From CAYSBE01 sp044337585 (GTDB lineage: Bacteria > Bacteroidota > Bacteroidia > UKL13-3), in NCBI GenBank assembly GCA_044337585.1, contig JBIINH010000010.1, forward strand, positions 1 through 28,223: a stretch of DNA of 28,223 bases. Reading direction: 5' to 3'. Each line of letters begins with the position of its first letter. Position 1 is the first letter of the stretch. The notes under the pieces are model-generated. The model was not told the DNA's origin. It searched no databases and saw only the letters and a program-made list of their open reading frames with translations. Both the position numbers and the translations under genes were made by a program. Positions 14,403-25,100 of the stretch are shown here, piece by piece.

Positions 14403-17120
14403 ATGGAAGAAAATAATAAAATGAACGAAGAAAGAAATCATGAGCATGGCTTACACAGTGTAATTCCTATTACAGGATTATATGAAAATTGGTTTTTAGA
14501 CTATGCTTCATACGTAATTTTAGAGCGCGCAGTGCCAGCCATTAATGACGGGTTGAAACCGGTGCAACGCAGAATTTTGCATGCCATGAAAGAAATGGAT
14601 GACGGTCGTTTCAATAAAGCGGCTAATATTATTGGGCAAACCATGCAGTATCATCCACATGGTGACGCAGCCATTGGTGATGCCATGGTTGGATTAGGGC
14701 AAAAAGACCTGATGATTGAGACACAAGGTAACTGGGGTGATGTGCGCACAGGAGATGCAGCTGCTGCACCTCGATACATCGAAGCACGATTGTCAAAGTT
14801 TGCACTTGAAGTAGCCTTTAACGGACAAACCACTACGTGGCAAGCATCTTATGATGGCCGTAAAAAAGAGCCGGTTACATTGCCAATGAAATTTCCACTT
14901 CTTGTTGCGCAAGGTGTAGAAGGTATTGCAGTAGGATTGGCTACCAAAATTTTGCCGCATAACTTTTGTGAGATTTTAAAAGCAGCCATTGAATGTACCA
15001 AAGGAAAAGGCTTTGAGTTGTATCCTGATTTTGCAACAGGTGGTATGGTTGATGTGACCAATTACAATAAAGGTGCAAAAGGAAGCAAAGTTCGCGTTCG
15101 CGCTAAAATTGAAGAGCTGGATAAGAAAACATTGCTTGTAAAAGATATTCCTTACGGAACTACAACAACATCGGTTATTGAATCCATCATCAAAGCAAAC
15201 GACAATGGGAAAATTAAAATTAAGAAGGTAATAGACAACACGGCCAAGGATGTAGAAATAGAGATTCAACTTGCGCCCGGTGTGTCGCCTGACATAACAA
15301 TCGATGCGTTGTATGCTTTTACTGATTGTGAAATTTCCATATCTCCCAATGCTTGTGTGATTGTAAACGACAAGCCCATTTTTACAGATGTAAACGAGTT
15401 GTTGCGCTTGTCGGTTGATATCACCCGTGAATTGCTAAAGCGTGAGTTGGAAATCAAAAAAGGTGAATTGGAAGAGCAGTGGCATTTCTCATCGCTCGAA
15501 AAAATATTCATTGAGAAGCGTATTTACCGAGATATTGAAGAATGCGAAACCTTTGAAGCGGTAATAGATGTGATCTTCAAAGGAATGAACAAATACAAAA
15601 AATTGTTCAGGCGAGAAATTACCGAAGATGATATCCTTCGTCTTACCGAAATTAGAATCAAACGTATTTCAAAGTTCGACTCCTTTAAAGCTGACGAGCT
15701 CATGCGTAGGATAGAGGAGGAGTTGAAATCCGTGCAAGCTGATTTAGATAATTTGAAAGCTTATCAGGTAAAATACTATGAAAACCTGCTTAAGAAATAC
15801 GGCAAAGGGCGCGAACGTAAAACAGAAATTAAACTGTTTGATACCATTCAGGCCAATCAGGTAGCTATAGCCAATCGCAAATTGTATGTAAACCGTGCCG
15901 AAGGATTTGTAGGTATTGGAAATGCGATGAAGAATGATGAGTTTATTTCTGATTGTTCGGATATTGATGACATCATCGTGTTTCGTAAAGACGGGAAAAT
16001 GCAGGTAAGCAAGGTGCAGGATAAATTTTTTGCCGGCAAAGACATCATTTATGTGGATGTGTTTCGTAAAAATGATGAGCGCAAAATCTATAACATGATT
16101 TATATAGATGGCAAAACCAAAACCAGCTATGCCAAGCGTTTTGCGGTGATGGGCATTACACGTGATAAAGAATATGACCTTACAACAGGCTCGCCAAACA
16201 GCAAGGTGTTATATTTTACTGCAAACTCTAATAGCGAAGCCGAATTGGTAGAAGTAACACTGAGTCCGATATCTCATGCACGTAAACTGACCTTCGACTT
16301 TAATTTTGCTGACCTTGCAATTAAAGGCCGACAAGTACTGGGAAATATCGTATCAAAGTACCTTATCAAGTCCATCAAGTTAAAAGCCAAAGGAGTGTCA
16401 ACACTTGGAGGTAGAAAAATTTGGTATGATGATGTATTGGGTAGGTTAAACGTGGATGATCGGGGAACATATATTGGAGAATTTGAAAGCAACGACCAAA
16501 TTATTGTTTTCTATAAAGATGGAAACTACGAGCTCACCAATTTCGACCTCACCAATCACTACGAAGCAGAGCAAGTGGTTTTGATTACTAAGTTTAAACC
16601 TAAGCGTCCGATAAGCTTAATATACTATAACGAAAAAGATAAAGCCTATATGGTTAAACGTTTCCTTATCGAAACACTTACGTTGAACAAAAAATTTCTA
16701 TGTATACCCGAAGGTGACAAGAATAGAATAGTGATGGCTACCGATCAGGTAAATCCAATCATTGTTTGGGAACGCGGTGGCGGTAAAAAGAAAGAATTGA
16801 ACAGCGAGGAAACACTGAATATGGCTGAATTCATTGAAGTAAAAGGATGGAAAACCATTGGCAATAGACTGACTACGGCAAAAGAATTTGTAAGCGTAGT
16901 ATTGCTGCCACCTGATCCGGATACCGAAATAGAAGAAGAAGTGCGAGAAGAAATCAATAAACCCGAAAGCCAACAAACACTTTTGGTGAATGAAGATTTG
17001 CTTCATGAAGAGCAGGAGCGCATAAAACGTTTGCTTGCCGATGACCCTGAACCTTCAAAAGAAAAACCCAAGGCAAAACCAAAGTCAAACCCCAATACCG
17101 ATCAGCCTAAGTTGTTTTAA
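14403..17120 (+). CDS. parC: DNA topoisomerase IV subunit A (ParC)
   Basis: The 905-residue protein is the DNA-cleaving subunit partnered with ParE. The winged-helix/tower core begins LYENWFLDYASYVILERAVP and includes GLKPVQRRILHAM (50-62), the helix around YHPHGDAAIGDAMV and the catalytic Arg124-Tyr125 in AAAAPRYIEARLS. A long coiled-coil stretch (about 345-470) and a C-terminal beta-pinwheel region follow. The last ~40 residues are a Lys/Pro-rich, probably disordered tail (SKEKPKAKPKSNP). I see no QRRGGKG-type GyrA box in the C-terminal part, which agrees with topoisomerase IV over gyrase. ATG 14403 is used; an in-frame ATG at codon 7 is an alternative with no effect on domains. The gene directly follows parE. 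Confidence 0.92.
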   Translation: MEENNKMNEERNHEHGLHSVIPITGLYENWFLDYASYVILERAVPAINDGLKPVQRRILHAMKEMDDGRFNKAANIIGQTMQYHPHGDAAIGDAMVGLGQKDLMIETQGNWGDVRTGDAAAAPRYIEARLSKFALEVAFNGQTTTWQASYDGRKKEPVTLPMKFPLLVAQGVEGIAVGLATKILPHNFCEILKAAIECTKGKGFELYPDFATGGMVDVTNYNKGAKGSKVRVRAKIEELDKKTLLVKDIPYGTTTTSVIESIIKANDNGKIKIKKVIDNTAKDVEIEIQLAPGVSPDITIDALYAFTDCEISISPNACVIVNDKPIFTDVNELLRLSVDITRELLKRELEIKKGELEEQWHFSSLEKIFIEKRIYRDIEECETFEAVIDVIFKGMNKYKKLFRREITEDDILRLTEIRIKRISKFDSFKADELMRRIEEELKSVQADLDNLKAYQVKYYENLLKKYGKGRERKTEIKLFDTIQANQVAIANRKLYVNRAEGFVGIGNAMKNDEFISDCSDIDDIIVFRKDGKMQVSKVQDKFFAGKDIIYVDVFRKNDERKIYNMIYIDGKTKTSYAKRFAVMGITRDKEYDLTTGSPNSKVLYFTANSNSEAELVEVTLSPISHARKLTFDFNFADLAIKGRQVLGNIVSKYLIKSIKLKAKGVSTLGGRKIWYDDVLGRLNVDDRGTYIGEFESNDQIIVFYKDGNYELTNFDLTNHYEAEQVVLITKFKPKRPISLIYYNEKDKAYMVKRFLIETLTLNKKFLCIPEGDKNRIVMATDQVNPIIVWERGGGKKKELNSEETLNMAEFIEVKGWKTIGNRLTTAKEFVSVVLLPPDPDTEIEEEVREEINKPESQQTLLVNEDLLHEEQERIKRLLADDPEPSKEKPKAKPKSNPNTDQPKLF

Positions 17121-17191
17121 AAAAATGGGCGCTTAGGCTACTGAGTCTGTAGAAGTACCACAGCCACCATTGTGTAAGGAATTATAATATT

Positions 17192-17776
17192 ATGATTAAA
17201 AAGCAAATAGCCCTCATACTAACTTTTCTGTCGCTATCTGTTTATCAATCATGTGAAAAATGCGGGGGAGGCGAAAACTACAAATTTGAGGTGACAGAAA
17301 TGGGCTTGCGTGTTCAGAATTTTAACGAACCCGATTTTGACTCTACAAAATATTATCACCATGATAGTCTTATTTTGGTATTGTCCGTAGAGAAGATTCA
17401 GAAAATTGCAGCCGTAAATAATACACCTTCCTATTTTATTTCATCTGCAATGGCATGCAGTCCGGCCGAACCATATTCAGAAGACAGGATATTGTCATTT
17501 ACGCTCGTGGCCATTCAGGATGTGAGTGACAGTCAAAATATCCAAATCCAAATTGGCGATACACTTAATCAGTTTTTTGTGGTTGACTTTCCTTTCAATC
17601 AGCCTGTTCCAATGAATGCGACTTTTCCATCAACAGTGGATAATGTTGGAAGTTTTTGGTTTTATAAGTGGGATAATCAACCTGCCCAACCTATTTCAAT
17701 TTCATTTGATGCTTATGTATCATTAAGCAATGGGCGCAACCTCACTTTTAGGGATGTCAAAATGAAAATTCGGTGA
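17192..17776 (+). CDS. Putative lipoprotein of unknown function
   Basis: I do not recognise this 194-residue protein. A basic N-terminus and hydrophobic segment (MIKKQIALILTFLSLSVYQS) end at Cys21, which could be a lipidated Cys in the relaxed Bacteroidota lipobox; a second Cys follows at 24, then a Gly-rich turn. The rest is predicted beta-rich, with a repeated layout of DSLIL/LSFTLVAI/ISFDAYVSLSNG strands, and contains a third Cys in MACSPAEPYSEDR. It may be an outer-membrane or periplasmic beta-sandwich. It begins 71 bp after parC, on the same strand. No partner gene suggests a role, and it may be an individual transcription unit. Confidence 0.65.
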   Translation: MIKKQIALILTFLSLSVYQSCEKCGGGENYKFEVTEMGLRVQNFNEPDFDSTKYYHHDSLILVLSVEKIQKIAAVNNTPSYFISSAMACSPAEPYSEDRILSFTLVAIQDVSDSQNIQIQIGDTLNQFFVVDFPFNQPVPMNATFPSTVDNVGSFWFYKWDNQPAQPISISFDAYVSLSNGRNLTFRDVKMKIR

Positions 17777-17956
17777 ATAATGATTTGCCCGACTGAAAGT
17801 ATTTTGTTTTGCATAAGTGTCGTCTATCCTATTTAATTATTTTAACTTTAGATTATTTTTAGTGTATGTTATTGTAAATTAAGTAGTTTTATGAATGAAT
17901 AAGTATGTATGCAACCTTGTAAGTAATTAGACAGACTTAAAAGAAAAAATACAGCT

Positions 17957-20611
17957 ATGAAAAGTTTATTTACCTCATTTATTGTTATTTATTTTTCATG
18001 TTTTGCTTCATTATCACAGAACATCACTGATAATATTTATGACGGGTTTAATGGGACTGGTATTAACCCCTTGGATGCTGTTACGACAAAAAACGGAGAT
18101 ATTGTTTTGTTATTTAGTAATGGCAGTATCTCCAGAAGGAAGGTATCTGACAAATCATGGGTTACTTATAACACAGATTTATCAATTACTAATTGGAAGA
18201 GAGGTGTAATATGTTATGATTCTATTGAAAATGCTGTCTGGGCTGTTAGTAGTAGCAGATGCGTTCGAATAGATTTAGATAATGACACATTTGCGATTAT
18301 TGACACTACTACAAATGAATTTTTTCCAAAAACAGTAGATTATATTACATATGCAAACGGAGGTATTTGGTTTGTCTCGCAGGAATCACTTGTCTTTTTT
18401 AAAAATGGTAATTGGCAAACATTTCCTACCGTTTATACCAATTTTAACAAACAAGAAATAAACGCACTAGCTGGGAACGGTGATGATTTATTTTGGATTG
18501 GAACAGTAAAAGGATTATTTGAATATAAAAATGGTATATTTAATAAACACTATACAGACAGCAACTCTAACTTGCCGTTTTCAAACATTCAGGATATAGT
18601 ATTTGCTAATGGATATTTGTGGATAAGCAGCTTAGAACTGGATCCAAGGGGCAATGGATTTAATTCCATATCATTATTAAAAAACGGCATATTTTCACAG
18701 TACACTGGAAACACACCGGGATTAAGTAAAGGCTTTTTTTATTATACAAATGTAGCCGGAGTGAAATTACATAACATAAACAATGTGATTTATATGCATG
18801 CTTTATGGAGAGATGTAAAATTGGATACTTATGTTGAATGGAGTAAATTAGAACAAGGTAAAAATTGGCAATATGTGCATTTAAAACCTTCAATAGGAAT
18901 TAAAATGATATTGCCCTTACTTGATAGGGAACTTTATTATATAGTAATAAGAAATGAAGGTGGTTCACCAATTATTTCTACTTCAAATACATTTATTTTA
19001 CCAAATTTAGCTGAACAAAAAGGTACACTTGATATAAATCACGTTGATATGCCACTCTACTCAAACGGTGCACTATTTACGTATAACTACAACAAAACGC
19101 GCTATGGTACGAACTTACTTAAAATTCCCAAGCACAATTATTTACAAACCATATTTGCATCAGGTGTATGGCAAAGTGGTTTAGTTTCTGATTCCTTAGC
19201 TGTTGCTCATCAAACTTATGGTCAAGATAATAATTATGAGTCTGGTCCTGTAAATTTAAAAACCCGGCAACGAGACGAAATGCTTATCCAGAAATATAAT
19301 AAAGTATGGAAGGTAGATCGTTCCGAAATATTGTTATTTAAAGAAAACTATGACAATGGAAATGTTACTAACGGAACTTTCACGGTTCCCGAATCCATTG
19401 TAAATTGGCCTGCAATGGGCGATACGAGTAAAGGTGAACCACTTTACATTGCTCCATTTGTAGATGTTAATGGTGATGGAATATACAATCCTATTAACGG
19501 AGATTTTCCAAAAATTAAAGGAGATATGGCATTATTCGTAGTTTTTAATGATCTCAAGACTAGGTTAACTTCAAACAATAATCATTTACAAACAGAGATA
19601 CATATGTTAGCATACGCATATACATGTAATCGATTAATGCCATCGCAACTTCAAGATGCGATGAATTATGCTGTGTTTTTTGACTATACAATAATTAATC
19701 GGAATAATCAACCAATTGATGATTATCGTTTTGCTATCTGGACTGATTTTGAAATTGGAAATCATTCTAACGATTATCACGGATGTAATCCAAAAGAGAA
19801 TTTTATGTTTGCATATAATGGTAGTGAAATTGATCCAGGTCCTTCAGGCTACAATGAGAATCCTCCTGCATTGGCAAATGCATTTATTTCACCTTTAAAG
19901 ATTAAATCAAACAATATTACTTCTAGCATGACAAATTTTATGTTGTATAATAATGATTATGGTCCAACAGGTAATCCGATAAATGAAATACATTATTCGA
20001 ATTATATGCATTCTAAATGGAGGAATGGTGATTATCTATGGTACCAAAACAGGCTAAATGATACTGCGCTTCATATTTACCCTTTTAGTGATGATCTTAA
20101 AGGTCGCAGTGATTGGTCATTAGAAAGTAATACATCAGTCTTGCCAAATGATAGAAAATTAGTAATGACAACCGGAGGTCATAGACTATTATCAAATGAC
20201 ACTGCAACAACTACGGTTGCTCTTGTTTATGCAAGAGCAGAGTCTGGAGGAAGATTGGCATCACTTGATAAACTTCGTCAAAGTGTGCGTGTGATTCAAG
20301 AAATGTACGATACAGATAGTTTCCCATCATGTTATGATTTAATGATTGGACTGAAGGAAAATAACCAAGCATTCAAACCTAAACTAACTGTTTATCCTAA
20401 TCCGGCAAAAACAGAATTAAACTTTAGTATGAATCATGTTTCATCAAAGAATGTGAAGGTTGAATGTTACGATATTTTGGGTAAACAATACTTTAGCATT
20501 TCTCTCACAAATGAAAACGCAATCGATATTCATGAGCTAAATCCAGGGGTGTATTTCCTTCGAGTAAATGATGGCGATTTTGTTTATTCTTCAATGTTTA
20601 TAAAAGAATAG
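17957..20611 (+). CDS. Secreted protein with propeller-like N-terminus and type A T9SS sorting domain
   Basis: The 884-residue protein starts with a signal peptide (residues 1-20, cleavage near SLS-Q). Residues about 30-330 contain repeats such as GDDLFWIGTVKGLFEYKNG and NGYLWISS, resembling the two-component-regulator-type beta-propeller. The middle (about 400-790) carries PFVDVNGDGIYNPINGDFP, a dockerin/EF-hand-like calcium loop, followed by a TIINRNNQPIDDYRFAIWTDFEIG stretch that I associate with many secreted Bacteroidota proteins. The last ~75 residues (LTVYPNPAKTELNF ... GVYFLRVNDGDF) are a type A (Por secretion tail, TIGR04183) sorting domain, exported by the T9SS and often attached to the surface. 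Its job is unknown. It is preceded by a 180-bp gap and followed by convergent mtaB. Confidence 0.85.
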   Translation: MKSLFTSFIVIYFSCFASLSQNITDNIYDGFNGTGINPLDAVTTKNGDIVLLFSNGSISRRKVSDKSWVTYNTDLSITNWKRGVICYDSIENAVWAVSSSRCVRIDLDNDTFAIIDTTTNEFFPKTVDYITYANGGIWFVSQESLVFFKNGNWQTFPTVYTNFNKQEINALAGNGDDLFWIGTVKGLFEYKNGIFNKHYTDSNSNLPFSNIQDIVFANGYLWISSLELDPRGNGFNSISLLKNGIFSQYTGNTPGLSKGFFYYTNVAGVKLHNINNVIYMHALWRDVKLDTYVEWSKLEQGKNWQYVHLKPSIGIKMILPLLDRELYYIVIRNEGGSPIISTSNTFILPNLAEQKGTLDINHVDMPLYSNGALFTYNYNKTRYGTNLLKIPKHNYLQTIFASGVWQSGLVSDSLAVAHQTYGQDNNYESGPVNLKTRQRDEMLIQKYNKVWKVDRSEILLFKENYDNGNVTNGTFTVPESIVNWPAMGDTSKGEPLYIAPFVDVNGDGIYNPINGDFPKIKGDMALFVVFNDLKTRLTSNNNHLQTEIHMLAYAYTCNRLMPSQLQDAMNYAVFFDYTIINRNNQPIDDYRFAIWTDFEIGNHSNDYHGCNPKENFMFAYNGSEIDPGPSGYNENPPALANAFISPLKIKSNNITSSMTNFMLYNNDYGPTGNPINEIHYSNYMHSKWRNGDYLWYQNRLNDTALHIYPFSDDLKGRSDWSLESNTSVLPNDRKLVMTTGGHRLLSNDTATTTVALVYARAESGGRLASLDKLRQSVRVIQEMYDTDSFPSCYDLMIGLKENNQAFKPKLTVYPNPAKTELNFSMNHVSSKNVKVECYDILGKQYFSISLTNENAIDIHELNPGVYFLRVNDGDFVYSSMFIKE

Positions 20612-20680
20612 CATGCAGTTGGCATATAGTGGTACCAGACAACATTTTTATGCTAAATATGTGATGAACACAGTAAGGTT

Positions 20681-20700
20681 ATTCAGGCAAACACCTGAAT
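20681..20700. repeat. Inverted repeat at the mtaB 3' end
   Basis: ATTCAGG and CCTGAAT are perfect 7-bp arms around CAAACA. The hairpin covers the mtaB stop codon and lies 70 bp beyond the convergent secreted-protein gene. No T-run follows on either strand, so it is at best an mRNA-end stabiliser and not an intrinsic terminator. Confidence 0.3.
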
Positions 20701-21987
20701 CAATTTCCCTTTCACCACCATATCGTCATCAATGGCTGAAAGTTCAAATTCGGTAACCTCATTCACCAGCATCGGATCATATTTGGTTTTTACGCGCACA
20801 TAATTGTCGCTGAAACCATACACGGTGTTATGGTCATTCTCCGCTTCCCAAAGTACCTTCACCGTTTTACCCAGCTGCTGCTCATAGAAATGCCTGCGCT
20901 TTTTGTCACTCAGTATCGTAAGCATTTTATTTCGGTCGTGGCGGTCGTTTTGTTTCACCCTGCCTTTCATTTTGATGGCTGTGGTGTTGGCACGTTCGCT
21001 GTAGGTAAACACGTGCAAATATGAAATGTCGAGTTCATTCAAATAATTGTAAGTGCTCAAAAAATGTTCGTGCGTTTCGCCCGGAAAGCCTACAATCACA
21101 TCTACGCCAATACAGGCATGTGGCATCAGTTGTTTGATTTTCTCAATACGAGAAGTATATAGGGCTGTATCGTATTTCCTGCGCATGGCATTCAGCAATT
21201 CGTCATTACCCGATTGAAGCGGGATATGAAAATGAGGAACAATTACATCGGATGCAGCGGCCAATTCTATAATTTCGTTGCTGAGCAGGTTGGGCTCAAT
21301 GGAGGAGATGCGAAGGCGTTCAAGACCATCTACTTTTTCCAATGCAACCAATAAGTCAAAAAAAGATTCACCCGAATTTACGCCAAAATCGCCTGTGTTT
21401 ACACCAGTAAGCACTATTTCTTTGATACCTGATGCTACAATTTTTTCGGCTTCGGCTACCACATTCACAATCTTATCGCTGCGGCTGCTGCCACGAGCTA
21501 AGGGTATGGTGCAAAATGAACAAAAGTAATCACAACCGTCTTGCACTTTCAGGAAAGTACGGGTGCGGTCGCCAAGCGAGTAGGAGGAGTGGTACTCGAG
21601 CACTTCTTTTATCTTTCCGTCTTTTACTTCGGCAACTTCTTTTTTGCGTGTATCGGTTAGGTATTGTTCGATATTGAATTTTTCTGCTGCACCCAATACC
21701 AAATCAACACCCGGAATGGATGCAATTTCCTGTGGTTTCAGTTGTGCATAACATCCAATTATGGCCACAAAGGCTTCGGGATTGTGTCGCAAAGCCTCCC
21801 GAACCAGTTTCTTGCACTTGCGGTCGGCATGGTCGGTTACTGAGCATGTATTGATAACATACACATCCGCTCCTTTTTCAAATGGAACCTTTCCATAGCC
21901 AGAATCAGTAAGGGTTCGACCAATTGTAGAGGTTTCAGAAAAATTTAGTTTACAACCAAGTGTATAAAATGCGACAGTCTTTTGCAT
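20683..21987 (-). CDS. mtaB: tRNA t6A37 methylthiotransferase MtaB
   Basis: The radical-SAM enzyme adds a methylthio group to N6-threonylcarbamoyladenosine at position 37 of tRNA, forming ms2t6A. Length is 434 residues from the ATG at 21987. The UPF0004 domain carries the auxiliary cluster cysteines Cys12 (TLGCKLN), Cys48 (INTCSVT) and Cys79 (IGCYAQ). The radical-SAM cluster is Cys152, Cys156 and Cys159 (DGCDYFCSFC). A TRAM domain, about 370-434, binds tRNA. TLGCKLN, with Lys after Cys, favours MtaB over MiaB (which has GCQMN) and RimO. A nearby in-frame TTG at 21996 lies inside the -7 box and is rejected. It is a single gene between two plus-strand secreted-protein genes. Confidence 0.92.
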   Translation of the reverse strand: MQKTVAFYTLGCKLNFSETSTIGRTLTDSGYGKVPFEKGADVYVINTCSVTDHADRKCKKLVREALRHNPEAFVAIIGCYAQLKPQEIASIPGVDLVLGAAEKFNIEQYLTDTRKKEVAEVKDGKIKEVLEYHSSYSLGDRTRTFLKVQDGCDYFCSFCTIPLARGSSRSDKIVNVVAEAEKIVASGIKEIVLTGVNTGDFGVNSGESFFDLLVALEKVDGLERLRISSIEPNLLSNEIIELAAASDVIVPHFHIPLQSGNDELLNAMRRKYDTALYTSRIEKIKQLMPHACIGVDVIVGFPGETHEHFLSTYNYLNELDISYLHVFTYSERANTTAIKMKGRVKQNDRHDRNKMLTILSDKKRRHFYEQQLGKTVKVLWEAENDHNTVYGFSDNYVRVKTKYDPMLVNEVTEFELSAIDDDMVVKGKLIQVFA

Positions 21988-21993
21988 GCGCAG

Positions 21994-22001
21994 CAAAAGT
22001 A
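21994..22001 (-). promoter_or_regulatory. -7 element TACTTTTG of mtaB
   Basis: On the minus strand TACTTTTG is a perfect TAnnTTTG match, six bases from the mtaB ATG. This predicts a transcript starting at or within a few bases of the start codon. No -33 TTG is evident. Confidence 0.45.
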
Positions 22002-22092
22002 AAGCGCTGATGCGACATTTAAAAATAGGTATTGCTTGAGTCTGAGTTGTTAAATTTAATTGACATGATATTATGTTAAAATTAAGAATTAA

Positions 22093-22104
22093 GGTTGTGC
22101 AACC
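22093..22104. promoter_or_regulatory. Short palindrome upstream of the PKD protein gene
   Basis: GGTTG and CAACC flank TG, a 12-bp inverted repeat 29 bp before the GTG start at 22133. It could be a small operator in the mtaB/PKD divergent gap. It is short enough to be chance. Confidence 0.2.
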
Positions 22105-22132
22105 ATATTAGGAAATTATATATCTTGCTAAT

Positions 22133-25100
22133 GTGAGAAAATTACTACTCCTCTTCCTTTCAATAAGTCTTTCGCAATTAGTTTGGTCTCAAACCTGTGA
22201 GATACTTGCTACTACTAAAGTAGTTTGTATTGGTAACACGGTTACCTTATCGGTAGTAGTTTCAGGTGGAACACCAGTTTCCTATAATTGGAATTTAGGA
22301 GATGCATCCACTTCTACTCAACCTGTTGTGGTACATAGCTACTTGGCTACAGGCACATATACACCTACTGTTGTTATAAACCTGCTAGGAGGGGGAACTT
22401 GCAATGCTACTGGATCAGCTATTCAAGTGGTTGCATTACCTTTAGTTAATTACACAATCCTATCTCCCGATACAATTTGTTACAAGTTCAATAGCCTTTG
22501 TATTAAAGATTTGTCAACAGCGGGACCATCGGGAGCCCCAATAAACCAAAGGATATGGCAACTGAATAATGGATACATCCAAATAGATGCATTACCATTT
22601 GCCCAAACGATATGTTATGAAAACACAACCGATTTTTTTGGCAGGTCCTACGACATGCTTTTAGAGATTACGGATACCAATGGTTGTGTGTCGCGTCTAA
22701 CTAAAAATGATTCTGTGTATTTGCTCCCACGCAATCAAGAAATAGGCTTTGTATTAACAAATGTTCTGGGTTGTGATACCACAAGGGCCACTTTTATCAA
22801 TTCGTCTTTGTTCCCGCAGTCACAGGCAAAAAGTTGGACCTGGTTTTTTGACGATGGCACATTTGACAACTCATCTACTAGATGGACAAATTTTACGCAT
22901 AAGTATTTTATCCCAGGTACATATTCACCAGCATTGGTAATTACTGATAGAAACAATTGTGTAGATACCTTTAAACTGAACAACGGGGTTACTCATTTGG
23001 CTGCTGATTCTTTTTTACAAGTTATATCAAAGTCATCCCCACCATCACGTTGCTACAGCAATCAAGTTTGGGATTTTGTAAATGCAGGTCCAGGAAGTAA
23101 AAATTGGTATATTTTTAAAGACAATGTGCAAATTGACTCGCTATTTGGTTTCGCAGAGTGGGAAAATTTTACATTTAAAACTTGTGGCCAATATAGAGTT
23201 AGGGTTAAAGGGAATTATGCCAATTGCAATTGGACAAAAGACACGTTGATTGACATTTTTGGTCCAAAAGCCATAATTGAAAACGATACGGCTAAAGTGT
23301 TAAATCGCAACCAGTGCCAAATACACGATACCATTTATTTTAAATCACCAGTACCTTATTTATCATGCCACAACCTCAATCCCAAGATGTATAGGCTCTG
23401 GGATTTTGGAGATGCATTTGCACCACCCTGTACTACAGATACCAAAAATAATATCAATGTAGGTGTAAACTGTCGCTACTCAAAGGATTCATTAAATGTT
23501 AAACACAGATATTATGATGGAAAAGAAGATTGCTATCGAGCAACTTTATTCATGATGGATTCCATTACAGGTTGTAGCCACAGTGATACTGTTGCCATTT
23601 CATTGTCGCCACCAGATGCGGGCTGGGATTCAACCATTACTCCTGCCCGTCCCGGACTGTATTACAAAGGGCAAAAATGCCTGAATACCATTTTAGAGTT
23701 TTATCTCGACTCTGTTTTGCCTTATTGTGGGTTTGAAAAAGCATGGATAAATTGGGATACTGCTTGCAATCCCAAAAGTTGGATATTGCAGGATACAACA
23801 ATTACAAAACTTACTAAAGTATCACATATCTACACAGACCATTGCAACCCGAATGGCGATGTGGTTGTGGGCTTGGTATTACGAAATGGAAAAGATGCCT
23901 TTGGAAATTATTGTTACGATACAGCTTACTACCCATTTTTTCATTTCATCAAAAAAAATCCGCAGTTTAATTTTATAAAATTCTCTGCTTGTCCTCCGTA
24001 TAACTTGCAGCTTAAACTCACCGACACCGTACAACCAAACTTAGAGTATGTGTACTGGTTGATAGAAAGGGTGGAAAATGGCTCGTCATTTAAAATAAAG
24101 GATACCACACAACGTATGAATGGCGATTCGCTTATACTGCCCATTTCAGTAAACCTTCCCAACAATGGAAGTTATCGCATTTTTATTGCAATGAAAGATA
24201 TTGATGGTTGCTTACAAGGATTTAGCCAATCTCTTTCGCTTGGTTTCAAAATGGAAATTGGGGTTGATAAACAGGTGCAATGTTTGGGTGTTCCATTTAC
24301 CTTATATGATAATGTGCGTTATTATTTACCATTTGACTTTGATGTTGTAAACCCAAGAAATTATTGGGCTGAAGCAGATAGGGTAGCAGCGGGAAAAGAA
24401 TTGCTTTGGTGGGACATAGGTGACGGAAACGGATTTTCAATACAAGGCAGCAACCCATTGGTCAACTATTCCAAACCGGGTATTTATACCATCAAACTCG
24501 TAGCTAAAGACAGTTTGAATTGTTATGACACTTTGGTATATACCAATTTTATTGAAGTGGTTCACCCGGATGCAAGAATATGGACAGCAGACTCTGTATT
24601 TTTATGTGCACCACAAATAGTTGCCTTTAGGGATTCATCCGTATTCCTAGATTCAACAGGAGCTATTACAACATCGGTACCTGATCAAATCAACGCATGG
24701 TATTGGGATTTTGGCGACAACAAGCAACCTCGCATTTTGCCAAACCCTGCTCACAACTTTACATCAAACGGAATCTTCAATGTGATGTTTGTGATTACGA
24801 CCCTTCAGGGTTGCAAAGACACCGCATACAAACAAATAAGCATAAAAGGACCGGAGCCAAGTTTTGAAATGAGCGATACGTTGGGTTGTATGCCTTTTGA
24901 AATAACGTTTGACAATACTACTGCTAAAAAATTATTGTCGTGGACATGGTATTTTGGCGATAGTAACAATACGATTCTGTCTACACAAAGTGACTCAAGC
25001 TATACGTTTACTTATTCCAAACCTGGTATATACAAGGTAAGATTGCTTGGCATCGATACCTTGCGAAATCCGAGCACAGGCAACCTCATCACCTGTACTG

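Noticed and set aside
22060..22088. TTGACA followed at about 17 bp by TAAGAA, an E. coli-like promoter
   Set aside because: Bacteroidota use a different consensus and the second hexamer is poor.
22131..22136. ATG directly followed by TGA overlapping the GTG start of the PKD protein
   Set aside because: It could be a start-stop element, but a six-base coincidence is expected often and there is no conservation to support it.
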